Shown in pieces: positions 1 through 10,233 of a stretch of DNA of 64,000 nucleotides. The notes beneath the pieces were generated by a model. It was not told the origin of the DNA. It did no database searches and saw nothing but the letters and a program-made list of their open reading frames with translations. The translations under genes were made by a program, and so were the position numbers. The stretch is taken from contig CAVWAP010000001.1 in assembly GCA_963753055.1 (NCBI GenBank), positions 186,001 to 250,000 on the forward strand, read 5' to 3'. This DNA comes from JAUWGC01 sp963753055 (GTDB lineage Bacteria > Bacteroidota > Bacteroidia > Bacteroidales > B18-G4). The number at the start of each line of letters is the position of its first letter. The first letter of the stretch is position 1.

Positions 1-64
1 ATTGAAAGCGCTTAAGAAGCATTATTTCTAAACATTCAGGTTAGTAAAAATTAGTATTTCAAAC

Positions 65-1311
65 TTGCTTAAAAAAGAACTTCATACCCGCATCTATTAT
101 TACCTTATTGTCTTGTTGGCCTTTTCCATTCCAATGCATAAGAAGTTAACAGTTCTTGTGATTTTTCTGATCGGGATCAACTGGTTACTGGAATTCAATT
201 TCAAAGAAAAGTACATTAGGGTTAGGGAGAGCAGAACGAGGAAATACATTTTGTATTTGCTATGTTGTATTTGCTATTTGTTATTGGGTTGTTGTATACC
301 AATGACCTTACAGGACCCGGTGGTGGATTGTTTAAGCTGGAGGTTAAGTTATCCTTGCTGGTATTTCCTTTGTTGTTTTCTACAATTGATTATCAATGGC
401 TGGATAGAAAGTATGTGCAGCGGCTTTTCAATTTTTTCATTATAGGTACCATCATTAGTTGTTTGCTTTGCATTGGAAATGCCCTGGTCACTTATATGGG
501 CGATCATCGTTTTGAGGTATTCTATTACAAGGAGTTGTCCATGTTCCATCATCCCAGTTACATGGCCATGTACATAACCTTTGCCGTGGTGATCATCCTG
601 TATTATATGATGAACAAGTGGAGTACTTATGGAATGAATTGGAAGATATCATGGCTGGTTTTGCTTGTTTTTTATAATGTATTTATCATCACATTGGCAT
701 CCAAAGCAGGAATAATAAGCCTGGGCCTTGTTTATTTGCTTGCCATTGCCTATACCCTGGTAAGGAAACGAATTAGCTTATCCGGAGTTTTTGGTATTCT
801 CCTTGTCGCCCTGGTTTGCCTTTATATGTTTTTCCCTTATTCCTATAAGCGAATGACAGTTGCCAGGGCTTCTGTGGAACAAGAAAATCTTAACAATAAA
901 TCTACTGAGGGTTCAGTGCTGAGGATGCTGATCTGGCAATCATCTTTGGAGATTGTAAAAGATAATTTCCTCATAGGTGTGGGCACCGGGGATGTGGAAG
1001 ATGCACTGGTGGAGAAATACCAGGAACACGGCATTACCATGGCTGCCGAGCAGAAGCTGAATGCCCATAATCAATACATCCAGACTTACCTGGCCATTGG
1101 ATTACCGGGTTTTCTAACCCTGGTGCTCATGTTACTTCTGCCGGCCTGGCAGGCTTTTCGAAGGTACAACCTTGTTTACTTCCTTTTCCTGTTCATCATG
1201 GCCTTCAACTTCATCTTCGAGTCCATGCTGGAGGCGCAGAGCGGGGTTGTTTTTTATGCGTTTTTCAATGTGTTTTTGTTTTCTGCCAAGGATGTCCTTG
1301 AGCAGAGGTAA
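65..1311 (+). pseudogene. O-antigen ligase/polymerase (WaaL/Wzy family), frameshifted
   Basis: This is a polytopic inner-membrane protein of the O-antigen ligase/polymerase family (Wzy_C), which joins or polymerises surface glycans at the periplasmic face. The N-terminus begins in frame with a TTG at 65 and reads to about 264. The rest reads in another frame from 262 to 1311. Both parts are rich in hydrophobic segments. The long periplasmic loop ends in the family-typical stretch NAHNQYIQTYLAIGLPG (about 1063-1113), followed by the last membrane helices. The two frames are joined by a duplicated 14-bp unit (251-278). Deleting one unit gives one continuous frame of about 410 codons with no other break. 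The start codon is uncertain because no ATG is in frame upstream. It is either a recently broken gene, a slippage-switched gene or an assembly error. Confidence 0.8.
251..278. repeat. 14-bp tandem duplication that shifts the frame
   Basis: The 13-mer ttgtatttgctat occurs at 251-263 and again at 265-277, giving two 14-bp units that differ only in their last base. Removing one unit restores the reading frame of the surrounding O-antigen ligase gene. Confidence 0.9.
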
Positions 1312-1398
1312 TTCATGTTCGCATGTTCGCATGTACGATTTAGCAAGGATTTTCCTTCGAACATGTGTACATGCGTCCATGCTCAATGCGTACATGAA
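1312..1398. repeat. CATG-rich palindromic repeat, copy 1
   Basis: An imperfect palindrome opens with ttcatgttcgcatg and closes with gcgtacatgaa. A central small hairpin, caaggattttccttcg, sits between the arms. Seven further copies lie only between the cassettes at 1.6-20.3 kb. This copy sits just after the O-antigen ligase stop codon. Confidence 0.8.
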
Positions 1399-1603
1399 GG
1401 AGATCCCGCGCATTCACGCGGGATGACGAGGCATATTTTTTAACCAGGAGTGGGACGAGAATCTCATCCGGAGCCTATTGGGCTTTGATCCGCGGAGCGG
1501 ATCAAATGTCGGTAGATAGATGTAAAAGACAATAATTTTCACGACCCCGGAGGGGTCGAATCATAGCGTCATGCCTGCCTGACGGCAGTCAGGTTCAAGG
1601 TGA
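1399..1603. other. Intergenic stretch with several short hairpins
   Basis: No gene is seen. It holds four compact inverted repeats: GATCCCGCG/CGCGGGATG near 1402, GATCCGC/GCGGATC near 1488, CGACCCC/GGGGTCG near 1542 and CTGAC/GTCAG near 1578. The CGACCCC hairpin recurs at 6166 and 15557 in the other intercassette regions. They could act as terminators for the genes converging from either side. Confidence 0.6.
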
Positions 1604-1696
1604 TTCATGTTCGCATGGACACATGTTCGCATATACGATTTTGCAAGGAATTCCTTCGAACATGTGTACATCGTCCATGCTCAATGCGTACATGAA
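1604..1696. repeat. CATG-rich palindromic repeat, copy 2
   Basis: Same family as copy 1, with a slightly altered centre (ttgcaaggaattccttcg). It lies 10 bp beyond the stop codon of the cassette A large gene, so in RNA it would form a stem at the 3' end of that transcript. Confidence 0.8.
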
Positions 1697-1705
1697 ATCA
1701 TCTCA

Positions 1706-4700
1706 TCACCTGATCAGCACAACTATCCCTGTCAGGTTCATTATTTCATCCGGTACCATTCCTGCAGCATACTCAATCTTGTACACATACGCCCCGGAAG
1801 GAGCGGGATCATTTTTGTACGTGCCGTCCCAGCCCCGCGAGATATCCTGGCTTTCGAAGACCAGCACGCCCCAGCGGTTGTAGATGTACATGCGGAAGGA
1901 GGCGATGTTGCCTGAGGACGTGATGGCCCTGAAGGCATCGTTGAGCCCGTCGCCGTCGGGGGAAAAGGCGTTGGGGAGGAAGATGAGGCCGGACTGTGGT
2001 TCCGGTGGTGGAGTCATGAAAAGAACATAAACGGAATCCTCTCCATAGCAGCCCTGCATAGATTCAATGAAGACTCCATACCAGCCTTCATATATAGCAG
2101 TTATGAACTGACTGGTTTCTCCTGTGGTCCAATCGTAGCTTGCATGATTCGCTCCTGCATCAATCTCCACAGGTACTTCTGTAATGATGGTATCCTGAGC
2201 GGAGAATGCAGGGACTGGATTCTCAAATACTGATAAACTTACTTCGGTTTCAGTAGTACATTGAGCTGTGTCAGACACACTTAATTGGTAAATTCCTGAG
2301 CTCCCTGATTGGATGTTATTCAGGTGCTGAGTTTGCTGTTGGCTTGTATCCCCATTGGGATAAGTCCATAAGTAGCTGACATCACCATTGCTTGACAGAA
2401 GCTGCGGCGCTATCGTTAAATCATCACCTTCACAGGCATCAATAAAAGGTTCAAGTGCTACAGATACTTCATTATATATTTTAACATTGCCCATATAATA
2501 ATCCACAGGAATTTCAACACCCAGTGAGTTCAGGAAATAGCTTGATCCTGGCTGGCCATCCCATTCAACATGGTTGGTACCTGGTATTGTGGATGAAAAG
2601 ACAAGATCAGTCAGTATAGATTGTTGAGGAAGCGTTGTTGGGATAGATGACCAGCTTAGTTCTATCCTGCCTTCTGCCGGAAACACTATTACCTCCAGTG
2701 AATCTTCCAGTTGTGCATTCGCATTGGCAAATCCCTGGCATTCTAGCAGTGAATTATTATAAAGCAGAATGGTCCTGAATATTGCCACATCCTGGAAGTT
2801 TGATACGATAAGGGGCACAAAGGCAGCATTGCCAGGGCAGGCCTCATCATCGCCCGCAATGGCCTGTAAACGAAGCATGGTCTCCTCGGTAACTTCTACG
2901 ATGAATGTTGTGTCGCAACCATTCTCGTCCATGACAATACAATTATAAAAACCCGGGGAAAGATTGGTAAACCATCCATTGTTTATTTGATATGAGGATC
3001 CATTATCATTGGAATAATACAATGTATCGCTGATTCCTGATGCGGTTATTTCTAAGGCACCATTATTTTGCCCCACAAGAGAAGGTGTTACAATTACATT
3101 ATCTACCTGCGGGCCGGGGATGTTTTCAAGAATAATAGGATTGTACAGATATACATCCTGGCAGTCGGTGGAATCCTTTACCCTTATAGCATAGGATCCT
3201 GCCGAAAGGCCTGTAAAGATGCCCTGGTTGGAATAATAAGTAACCCCATTGTTCAGGGAATAAAACAGCATAGATGCCAGGCCGGATGTGGCTTCAATAT
3301 TAATCCTGCCATTTTGTTGATCACAATGTTCGGAAGAATAGGTTACATCTTCGATCAGAACATCTCCTGCATCATGAATAGCATACGGTCCAAGTAAGGT
3401 AGTACACTCATTGCTGTCAGTAATATGGAGTGTATAATTTCCAACCGGCAAATGAAAGATATCGATATTATTGGAAATGGTATCACCCATGTCATTTGTC
3501 CAATAATAGTTAAATGGACCATTTCCAACAATGTATAAGCCTGTAACTGCCCCCATACTACCCCCGCAGGTTGTTGGTATTACCTGCAGGTTGTTGGTAT
3601 CTACCAGGATTGGAAGGAAATTTGAAATATGGATTGAGTCAATTTCAAAGCATCCTTCATCGTTCTCCACTCTTACCCAATACCATCCGGTATCGGTAAC
3701 TGAGATCTGGCTTGTTCCAAAGGCACCGGTACTCCATGTATAAGAATGATCTCCGCATTCTGCATTTAAGGTGATTTCGTTATTATGACAGATGATTGTA
3801 TCTGCTCCAAGATCAGGTTCGGGTGAGTATTCAACCTCTACCTTACGAGAGGTCTCCTCGATCCTGCCGCTGGGGTATTCAACATAGACTGAAACTTCAT
3901 AAGTTCCTCCATTCGAGAAAACATGTTTCGCATGTGGGATTATTGAGGTATTATTTGCACCTGACAACGGATCACCAAAGTTCCATTCTATATAGTCTGG
4001 CTCAGGAAAGAACCAAGGGTCGAAAGTAAATGTGTCACTTTCACAAATGCCAGTGAAGTCAAAACGGTAAAGAAAATCAGTTGCAAAATTGACCCCAGCA
4101 ACTTGAATCCTTCCATGGTTTATATAAAATGCATTCGCCTGATAATCGCAGGTAACACCATATTTTTCTGGATGATGAATAATACCAATCCAGTTATTTA
4201 TTAAAGGACCGTGTACTGAAGTTCTTGCGAGGCAATAGATTTTCCCATCCGGGCCTAACTGAATATTAAAACCTTGGCCTTCACCTATCCTTATTGCAGA
4301 TTGAGTAAATAGGAGTTGATTTTCAATGAACTGCATATCAAACTGATACACATGACTAATTGTGTCATTTTTTAATTCACCTCCTAAATACATGTATTTT
4401 GAACATGGAGAGAATTCCAAATTATGGATTCTATATCTATAACCTCCTGGTATTATAACTGATAGATTGAAAGAATATAAATACTCAACAGATCCATTTT
4501 CACTATTGAATTTACATACATCTATATCATCCTTACTCCAGCCAATATCATTATTACAACAAATCAGGTATTTTTTATCATAAGATACTTTTATAAACCC
4601 ATCTTCATCAGTTGAAATTGGGGGATCTCGTTGAGGGGCTGGACTTAAGACTGGCTCATGGACCACACCCTCTGATGTTATTAAGAAAGAGGCATAATTG

Positions 4701-5269
4701 CTGACAACATATTTTCTTGTAACGACCCAAATGTCTTTTTTATTTTTATGGTATACTGCAGTTAATTTTTGTGCAGCATCCCAACCCGCATCCAATGTGT
4801 CTTTATCGATTACTTCTCCAAGACCCATGCTTTTACTCATATCGATTATGTAATAGAACATTGGGTTTGGATAATCATAATGTCTTGAGGTAAATACATA
4901 AAACAGACTATCAGATCCAGGCTTTGGAAGGCACAGAGCCGCTTGCGTTCCTGGTGGGTATGCAGTTCCAGCATATCCATTAGGCATAGTAATGTGATTT
5001 TTATTTATCACAAAGTGTCCATTTGAATAGAACAGAAGATTGCCGTTGGTATCACACATTATCGAAGAACTACCCCATGTTTGGGATGAGTTACCAAATG
5101 TATCTTCAACTGGTATCCCACTGTTAAAATCAAGGCCCACATTGTAACTGAAATACCAAATATTAGTTCTTTTGTTTGGTTGAGAATATGTTCTTAAGCC
5201 AATAGACAGGAAAACAAGAGTTATAGTCAAAAAACTTGTAATAGATTTTAGTGTAACATTATTGTTCAT
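1706..5269 (-). CDS. Cassette A large protein: T9SS-secreted propeller/PKD/SprB-repeat/cohesin-like protein
   Basis: This is a 1187-residue cell-surface or secreted modular protein. Visible order: signal peptide (1-30, ending SQ); N-terminal beta-propeller-like region of the NIWYF...GLDFN type (31-405); PKD-like domain with WNFGDP (410-485); Ig-like domain with SYTWSTGAF (485-545); three SprB-like repeats of about 75 residues (565-795); a cohesin-like beta domain starting LRLQAIAGDDEACPG (798-935); two further Ig-like domains; and a type B gliding-motility/T9SS C-terminal domain with FSPDGDGLNDAF ending TGIVVLIR. The C-terminal signature predicts export by the type IX system. No catalytic motif is visible, so binding or adhesion is inferred. 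It follows the small secreted gene by 72 nt and is probably co-transcribed with it. The propeller closely matches cassette D, while a stretch of the 3' part matches cassette B. Confidence 0.88.
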   Translation of the reverse strand: MNNNVTLKSITSFLTITLVFLSIGLRTYSQPNKRTNIWYFSYNVGLDFNSGIPVEDTFGNSSQTWGSSSIMCDTNGNLLFYSNGHFVINKNHITMPNGYAGTAYPPGTQAALCLPKPGSDSLFYVFTSRHYDYPNPMFYYIIDMSKSMGLGEVIDKDTLDAGWDAAQKLTAVYHKNKKDIWVVTRKYVVSNYASFLITSEGVVHEPVLSPAPQRDPPISTDEDGFIKVSYDKKYLICCNNDIGWSKDDIDVCKFNSENGSVEYLYSFNLSVIIPGGYRYRIHNLEFSPCSKYMYLGGELKNDTISHVYQFDMQFIENQLLFTQSAIRIGEGQGFNIQLGPDGKIYCLARTSVHGPLINNWIGIIHHPEKYGVTCDYQANAFYINHGRIQVAGVNFATDFLYRFDFTGICESDTFTFDPWFFPEPDYIEWNFGDPLSGANNTSIIPHAKHVFSNGGTYEVSVYVEYPSGRIEETSRKVEVEYSPEPDLGADTIICHNNEITLNAECGDHSYTWSTGAFGTSQISVTDTGWYWVRVENDEGCFEIDSIHISNFLPILVDTNNLQVIPTTCGGSMGAVTGLYIVGNGPFNYYWTNDMGDTISNNIDIFHLPVGNYTLHITDSNECTTLLGPYAIHDAGDVLIEDVTYSSEHCDQQNGRINIEATSGLASMLFYSLNNGVTYYSNQGIFTGLSAGSYAIRVKDSTDCQDVYLYNPIILENIPGPQVDNVIVTPSLVGQNNGALEITASGISDTLYYSNDNGSSYQINNGWFTNLSPGFYNCIVMDENGCDTTFIVEVTEETMLRLQAIAGDDEACPGNAAFVPLIVSNFQDVAIFRTILLYNNSLLECQGFANANAQLEDSLEVIVFPAEGRIELSWSSIPTTLPQQSILTDLVFSSTIPGTNHVEWDGQPGSSYFLNSLGVEIPVDYYMGNVKIYNEVSVALEPFIDACEGDDLTIAPQLLSSNGDVSYLWTYPNGDTSQQQTQHLNNIQSGSSGIYQLSVSDTAQCTTETEVSLSVFENPVPAFSAQDTIITEVPVEIDAGANHASYDWTTGETSQFITAIYEGWYGVFIESMQGCYGEDSVYVLFMTPPPEPQSGLIFLPNAFSPDGDGLNDAFRAITSSGNIASFRMYIYNRWGVLVFESQDISRGWDGTYKNDPAPSGAYVYKIEYAAGMVPDEIMNLTGIVVLIR

Positions 5270-5341
5270 TATTTTGTTGAGTTTTGCTAAAATAAAATGA
5301 GATAATGCGATTAATCAATCGCATTATCTCCACAAAGTAGA

Positions 5342-5734
5342 TCAATTCATAATAACTCCTATTGTTTCAGTTCCATCAACAAGTTCATCCCCATCATAGG
5401 TATTAGAATTGTATCCTGAACAACATTGATTAGGATCTTTAAATGTAACTCTAGCATAAAACCTATACCTATCTTGTGCATCATAAATCAATGTAGCTGT
5501 ACCATCTACAGTAAATGGCCATTCACCTGTCACATCATCTTGGCCACTTTCAATTTGAAGACTAGTTACTTCATCCCAGAGTTCCCAGTCAATTATTCTT
5601 TCCGAAATGTTACCACAATCGCAATTAGTTGTGTCATAGGCTACATCAATCGACCATTGTGCTTTCCCATCAATTGCACAAATAAATAGGAAACACAAAG
5701 CCATGAGGCTTGATAAAATTGTCTTTTTCATCAT
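5342..5734 (-). CDS. Cassette A small secreted protein (about 130 aa), unknown family
   Basis: A small exported protein with a signal peptide beginning MMKKTIL and ending near GKAQW. I do not recognise the family. Conserved features shared with the three sister proteins are YDTTNCDCG just after the signal, DAQDRYRFYARV in the middle, the NQCC pair and TYDGDELVDG near the end. The four cysteines could form disulfides, and the acidic DGDE stretch could bind metal; both are inference. The start is placed at the ATG pair 5729-5734; an upstream in-frame ATG at 5773 would spoil the signal peptide. It is the first gene after the conserved promoter and precedes the large modular gene, so the two products may be partners. 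Confidence 0.75.
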   Translation of the reverse strand: MMKKTILSSLMALCFLFICAIDGKAQWSIDVAYDTTNCDCGNISERIIDWELWDEVTSLQIESGQDDVTGEWPFTVDGTATLIYDAQDRYRFYARVTFKDPNQCCSGYNSNTYDGDELVDGTETIGVIMN

Positions 5735-5944
5735 ATATATTTTAAAATTACTGAATAAAACACGCAAAATCAAGATTTTATTATATAGGATAGAGCTGGC
5801 AAGGCTTTGGGGAAGTGCATTTTATTCAAATGGGGTTTGATTTTCTTCTGCCTAAACCTCCTTTCTATTTCGTAAGATTGATATTAATGAGCCATCATGA
5901 TTTGCAATCCGGAAAAGGGGCTTCTTTTTCTTTCAGATTTGGGA

Positions 5945-5969
5945 TTATTGCTCATGGTTAGAGCAATAA
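5945..5969. promoter_or_regulatory. Stem-loop in the cassette A leader
   Basis: TTATTGCTC and GAGCAATAA form a perfect 9-bp inverted repeat around a 7-nt loop, a few nucleotides into the predicted transcript. The same position is conserved in cassettes B-D, but the stem weakens progressively through mismatches. Confidence 0.5.
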
Positions 5970-5975
5970 TTTATA

Positions 5976-6006
5976 TAAAGATACATCTATTCCGGATCAA
6001 TATCAA
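5976..6006 (-). promoter_or_regulatory. Predicted Bacteroidota promoter of cassette A
   Basis: On the minus strand TTG is followed after 20 nt by TATCTTTA, one mismatch from the TAnnTTTG element of Bacteroidota promoters, with the expected spacing. The same arrangement occurs in front of all four small genes, which supports it. Confidence 0.6.
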
Positions 6007-6020
6007 GTGGGACGAGGCGA

Positions 6021-6107
6021 TTCATGGACGCATGTTTACATGTACGATTTAGCAAGGATTTTCCTTCGAACATGTGTACATGCGTCCATGCTCAATGCGT
6101 GCATGCA
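6021..6107. repeat. CATG-rich palindromic repeat, copy 3
   Basis: Same family; opens ttcatggacgcatg and ends tgcgtgcatgca. It follows directly on the cassette A promoter region. Confidence 0.8.
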
Positions 6108-6390
6108 GGAGATCCCGCGCGTTCCCGCTGGATGACGAGGCGTGTTTTTAAAACCAATCATTTTCACGACCCCGGAGGGGTCGAATATTTGTAGCCCCGC
6201 CAAAGGCGGGGCGGAAGACAAATTGCCAAATGAATGCCCTCCCCTCGATTATGAGTCCAGGAGAATAGTAGTAAGCATGGGGAGGGTTGGGAGGGGGGAT
6301 GATATGATATACAATTCTGTATTTAGACTTTACAGTTTACGATATGATTTTCGATATGCGTTATCCGATCTTGTGACAAGTTCAAGGCGA

Positions 6391-6470
6391 TTCATGTTTC
6401 GCATGTACTATTTAGCAAGGATTTTCCTTCGTCCATGCGTACATGCGTCCATGCTCAATGCGTACATGAA
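6391..6470. repeat. CATG-rich palindromic repeat, copy 4
   Basis: Same family, with the shortened centre ttagcaaggattttccttcg. It ends 10 bp before the stop codon of the cassette B large gene. Confidence 0.8.
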
Positions 6471-6480
6471 ATGAACTGCA

Positions 6481-9400
6481 TCACCTGATCAGCACCACCG
6501 TCCCGGTGAGATTGAAATCCTGGTCGGAAGCAGTGTAATCAACCCTGTAAACATAGGTGCCTGCCGGGGCTTGCCTGCCATCGTAAGAGCCGTCCCAGCC
6601 GCGGGTAATGTCGTTGCTTTCAAAGACCAGCACGCCCCAGCGGTTGTAGATGTACATGCGGAAGGAGGCGATGTTGCCTGAGGACGTGATGGCCCTGAAG
6701 GCATCGTTGAGCCCGTCGCCGTCGGGGGAAAAGGCGTTGGGCAGGAAGATGAGGCCGGGCTGTGGCTCCGGTGACGGAGGCACTGTGAAGCGGACATACA
6801 CCGAGTCTTCCCCTGTGCAGCCCTGAAGGGATTCAATGAAGACTCCATACCAGCCTTCATATATAGCAGTTATGAACTGACTGGTTTCTCCTGTGGTCCA
6901 ATCGTAGCTTGCATGATTCGCTCCTGCATCAATCTCCACAGGTGCTTCTGTAATGATGGTATCCTGAGCGGAGAATGCAGGGACTGGATTCTCAAATACT
7001 GATAAACTTACTTCGGTTTCAGTAGTACATTGAGCTGTGTCAGACACACTTAATTGGTAAATTCCTGAGCTCCCTGGTTGGATGTTATTCAGGTGCTGAG
7101 TTTGCTGTTGGCTTGTATCCCCATTGGGATAAGTCCATAAGTAGCTGACATCACCATTGCTTGACAGAAGCTGTGGCGCTATCGTTAAATCATCACCTTC
7201 ACAGGCATCAATAAAAGGTTCAAGTGCTACAGATACTTCATTATATATTTTAACATTGCCCATGTAGTAATCCACGGGTATGTCATCACCCAGGGAATTG
7301 AGGAAGTAGCTTGATCCGGGCTGACCATCCCATTCAACCTGGTTGATGCCTGGTATTGTAGATGAAAAAACAAGGTCAGTTAGAATAGATTGTTGCGGAA
7401 GAGTTACCGGAGTTGATGACCAGCTCAGCTCTATCCTTCCTTCTGCAGGGTATACAATAACCTCCAGTGAATCTTCCAGCTCTGTATTGACATTGGCAAA
7501 GCCCTGGCATTCTATCAGGCTATAGTTATATAGAAGGTTTGTCCTGAATATAGCTACATCCTGAAAGTTTGTTACGATAAGGGGGACAAAAGCTGAATTT
7601 CCAGGACAAGCTTCATCATCTCCTGCAATTGCCTGTAGCCGGAGTATGGTTTCTTCTGTTACTTCAACGATGAATGTTGTATCACAGCCATTATTATCCA
7701 TCACAATACAATTATAAAAACCTGGTGATAGGCCAGGGAACCATCCGCTGTTAACCTGGTATGATGATCCGTTATCATTAGAATAATACAAGGTATCTCC
7801 GCTACCTGAAGCAATAATCTCTATAGCTCCATTATTCTGCCCTGTGACCGATGGTGTAACTAATACATTGTCTATTTGTGGACCGGGTATATTCTCAATA
7901 ATAATCGGATTGTAGATATACACATCCTGGCAGTCGGTGCTGTCCTTGACCCTGACGGCATAGGTGCCTGCGGCAAGGCCGGTGAAGATGCCCTGGTTGT
8001 TGTGATAGGTGCTGCCGTTGTCCAGGGAGTAGAAGAGCATGTCGGTGAGCCCCGATATGGCGGTGACGGTGATGGCGGCATCCTGCTGGTTACAATGCTC
8101 GTTGGAATATTCAACACCTTCGATCAGCACATCGCCGGCATCATGGATGGTAAAGGGCCCCAACGGGGTGGTGCAGCCATTGCCATCGGATACATGGATG
8201 GTATAGTTACCGACAGGCAGGTGGAAGATGTCCGGGGAGGAGGCGATGGTATCGCCCAAGTCGTTGGTCCATGTGTAGTTGAAGGGCGTTGTTCCGATGA
8301 ACTGCAGTCCCCTGACCGCTCCTGTGCTGCCTCCGCAGGTGGTGGGGCTCACCTGCAGGTGTGTGGTGTCGGCCAGGGCCGGGGGTAGGCTTCCAGGTGT
8401 ATGGAGTCGGTTTCAAAGCACCCGGCGTCATTCTCGACCCTGACCCAGTACCAGCCGGTGTCCTGCACGGTGATCTGGCTGGTGCCGAAGGCCCCGGTGC
8501 TCCAGGAGTACAGGTGCGGGCCGCATTCGGCGTCAAGGACGATGCCATCGGTGGAGCAGAAGATGGTGTCGGGTCCCAGGTCGGGCTCGGGGGCGTATTC
8601 CACTTCCACCTCGCGGGAAGTTTCTTCGATGCGGCCATTGGGGTATTCCACGTGAACGGACACCTCATAGGTCCCCCCATCGGAGAACTTATGTCTGGCG
8701 TGTGGTATGGTTGAGGTATTGTTAGCCCCGGAGAGCGGGTCGCCGAAGTTCCACTGGATCAGTTCGGGCTCGGGGAAGAACCAGGGGTCGAAGGCAAAAG
8801 TGTCGCTTTCGCAGATGCCGTCGAAATCAAATCTGAAAAGAAAATCAGGTATAAGATTAACACATGAACGATGAATTTCACCATGATTTAGATAATACGC
8901 GTTTGGTTGATAATAACAATCAATCCCAGGTTTTTCTGGATGATGAATTGTACCGATATAATTGTTCATTGGATACAATAATCCAGGAGTCAAAGCAAAA
9001 CAATAGATTTTACCATCAGATGCTAATTGGATGTTTGTGCCCTGACCTTCACCAATTTTAGTTGCAGATTGGGTGAATTGAATTGAATCTTCAATTTTCT
9101 CCATATCAAACTGATAGATATGGGATATTGAATCTAGTCGAAGTTCACCTGCTAAATACAAATATTTTGAACAAGGGGAGAACTCACAATTGTACGTTCT
9201 ATAACTTGGATTATTGGGTATTATATCTTTAAGTTTAAATGTAAATAAATGATCAATATGTCCTGTCTCGACATTAAATCTACAAACCTCTACTGCTGCT
9301 TTACTTAATGTACCTCCAGAATAACATGAAATTAGATATTTCTTGTTGTAAGCTACTTTCATGAATCCCCAATTTAAATCATTTAATGAAAAACGATCAG

Positions 9401-10025
9401 GCGCAGGGCTTAACACAGGATTTATATCAACCCCCAACTCACTAACAAGGAATGAGGCATATTTATGTTCTCTATATTTCCTCGTAATGATCCAAATATC
9501 CTTTTTATTTTTATGATATACTGCCGTCAACTGTTCAGCTGCATCCCAACCCGCTGCTAGTGTATCCTTATCTAACACTTCACCCATTCCATTGTTGGCA
9601 TCCATATCAACTGTATAATAAAACATTGGATTATCATCTTCAAAAGACCTTGATGTAAATATGTAATATAGCCTTTCACTTGATGGCATAGGCACACATA
9701 TTGATGCCTGAGTACCAGGTATAAAGGAATTTCCTGAATAGCCATTGCTCATAACTTGATGATCTTTACTCCAAACCCATCTCCCATCTGAATAAAACAA
9801 TAAACTGCCATTTGTATCACTCATAATAGAACAAGATCCTCGAGTTCCTGCTACTGGACTTAATGTATCTTCACTAGGAGTCCCATTGTTGAAATTCAGA
9901 CCAATATGTGAACTAAAATACCAAAAATTTGTACGTTTGTTGGGCTGGGAAAGGAGGCTAATTGATATAAAGAGACATACTAAAATTGGAGTTGCCCTGT
10001 TCAGAATCTTATTCACATCATACAT
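6481..10025 (-). pseudogene. Cassette B large protein, split by a one-base deletion in a G tract
   Basis: Homologue of the cassette A, C and D large proteins. The upstream part (to 8349) holds the signal peptide, propeller, PKD and Ig-like domains. The downstream part (8352-6481) holds the SprB-like repeats, cohesin-like domain, Ig-like domains and the T9SS C-terminal domain with FSPDGDGLNDAF. The frame breaks at 8381-8385, where a run of five G replaces the six found at the same codon in cassettes C and D. Restoring one G yields one protein of about 1180-1188 residues. As read, the upstream half would lack the sorting domain and stay in the periplasm. The start at 10025 (MYDVNK) gives a normal signal peptide; an in-frame ATG at 10046 is possible. 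The break could be real, phase-variable or a sequencing error. Confidence 0.82.
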
Positions 10026-10065
10026 GATTCTAATATTAGCTCTCATAAAATATTAATAAGAAGAG

Positions 10066-10222
10066 ATGAGGCTGTATCAAAAGATGTAAACAGCCACGAA
10101 GACACCAAAGCACTAAGATTTCACCAAGTTATAAAGCTGAGACTTATAGCACTTTGTGTATCTTGGGGTCTTGGTGACTTGGTGGCTATTCTATGAATAC
10201 TAAACTTTTGATACAGCCTCAT
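10066..10222. mobile_element. 157-bp MITE-like element with perfect 18-bp terminal inverted repeats
   Basis: The ends atgaggctgtatcaaaag (10066-10083) and cttttgatacagcctcat (10205-10222) are exact reverse complements. Inside, gccacgaagacaccaaag pairs imperfectly with cttggtgacttggtggc, so most of the element could fold into one hairpin. It has no coding capacity. It lies between the small and large genes of cassette B, where the gap is 187-208 nt instead of 47-72 nt in the others, so it looks inserted. No clear target-site duplication was seen. Confidence 0.75.
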
Positions 10223-10233
10223 TTCAAAAAAAA

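Larger units (their letters stand above)
6008..6475. repeat. Intercassette block, copy 1 (near-identical at 15398-15880)
   Basis: About 470 bp without a convincing gene, repeated almost base for base between cassettes C and D. It contains two CATG palindromes, the hairpins CGACCCC/GGGGTCG and GCCCCGCC/GGCGGGGC, and an A/T-rich segment with ctgtatttagactttac. This shows that whole intercassette units were duplicated. Confidence 0.8.

Noticed and set aside
1535..1560. A tRNA-like segment around the hairpin CGACCCC/GGGGTCG followed by aat
   Set aside because: No cloverleaf, anticodon arm or acceptor stem could be built around it; the hairpin recurs as part of a spacer repeat.
1311..1706. A CRISPR-like array from the repeated CATG elements
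   Set aside because: Copies are irregularly spaced over 19 kb, are palindromic, have no uniform spacers, and no cas genes are present.
5774..5830. A possible leader peptide MHFPKALPALSYIIKS before the cassette A small gene
   Set aside because: The equivalent reading frame stops after four codons in cassette C, so the peptide is not conserved while the nucleotide sequence is.
6036..6221. A 61-codon frame (MSSAPPLAGLQ...) that is repeated identically at 15427-15612
   Set aside because: The repetition comes from the duplicated noncoding intercassette block and its hairpins. It runs through CATG palindromes and has no protein-like character or start context.
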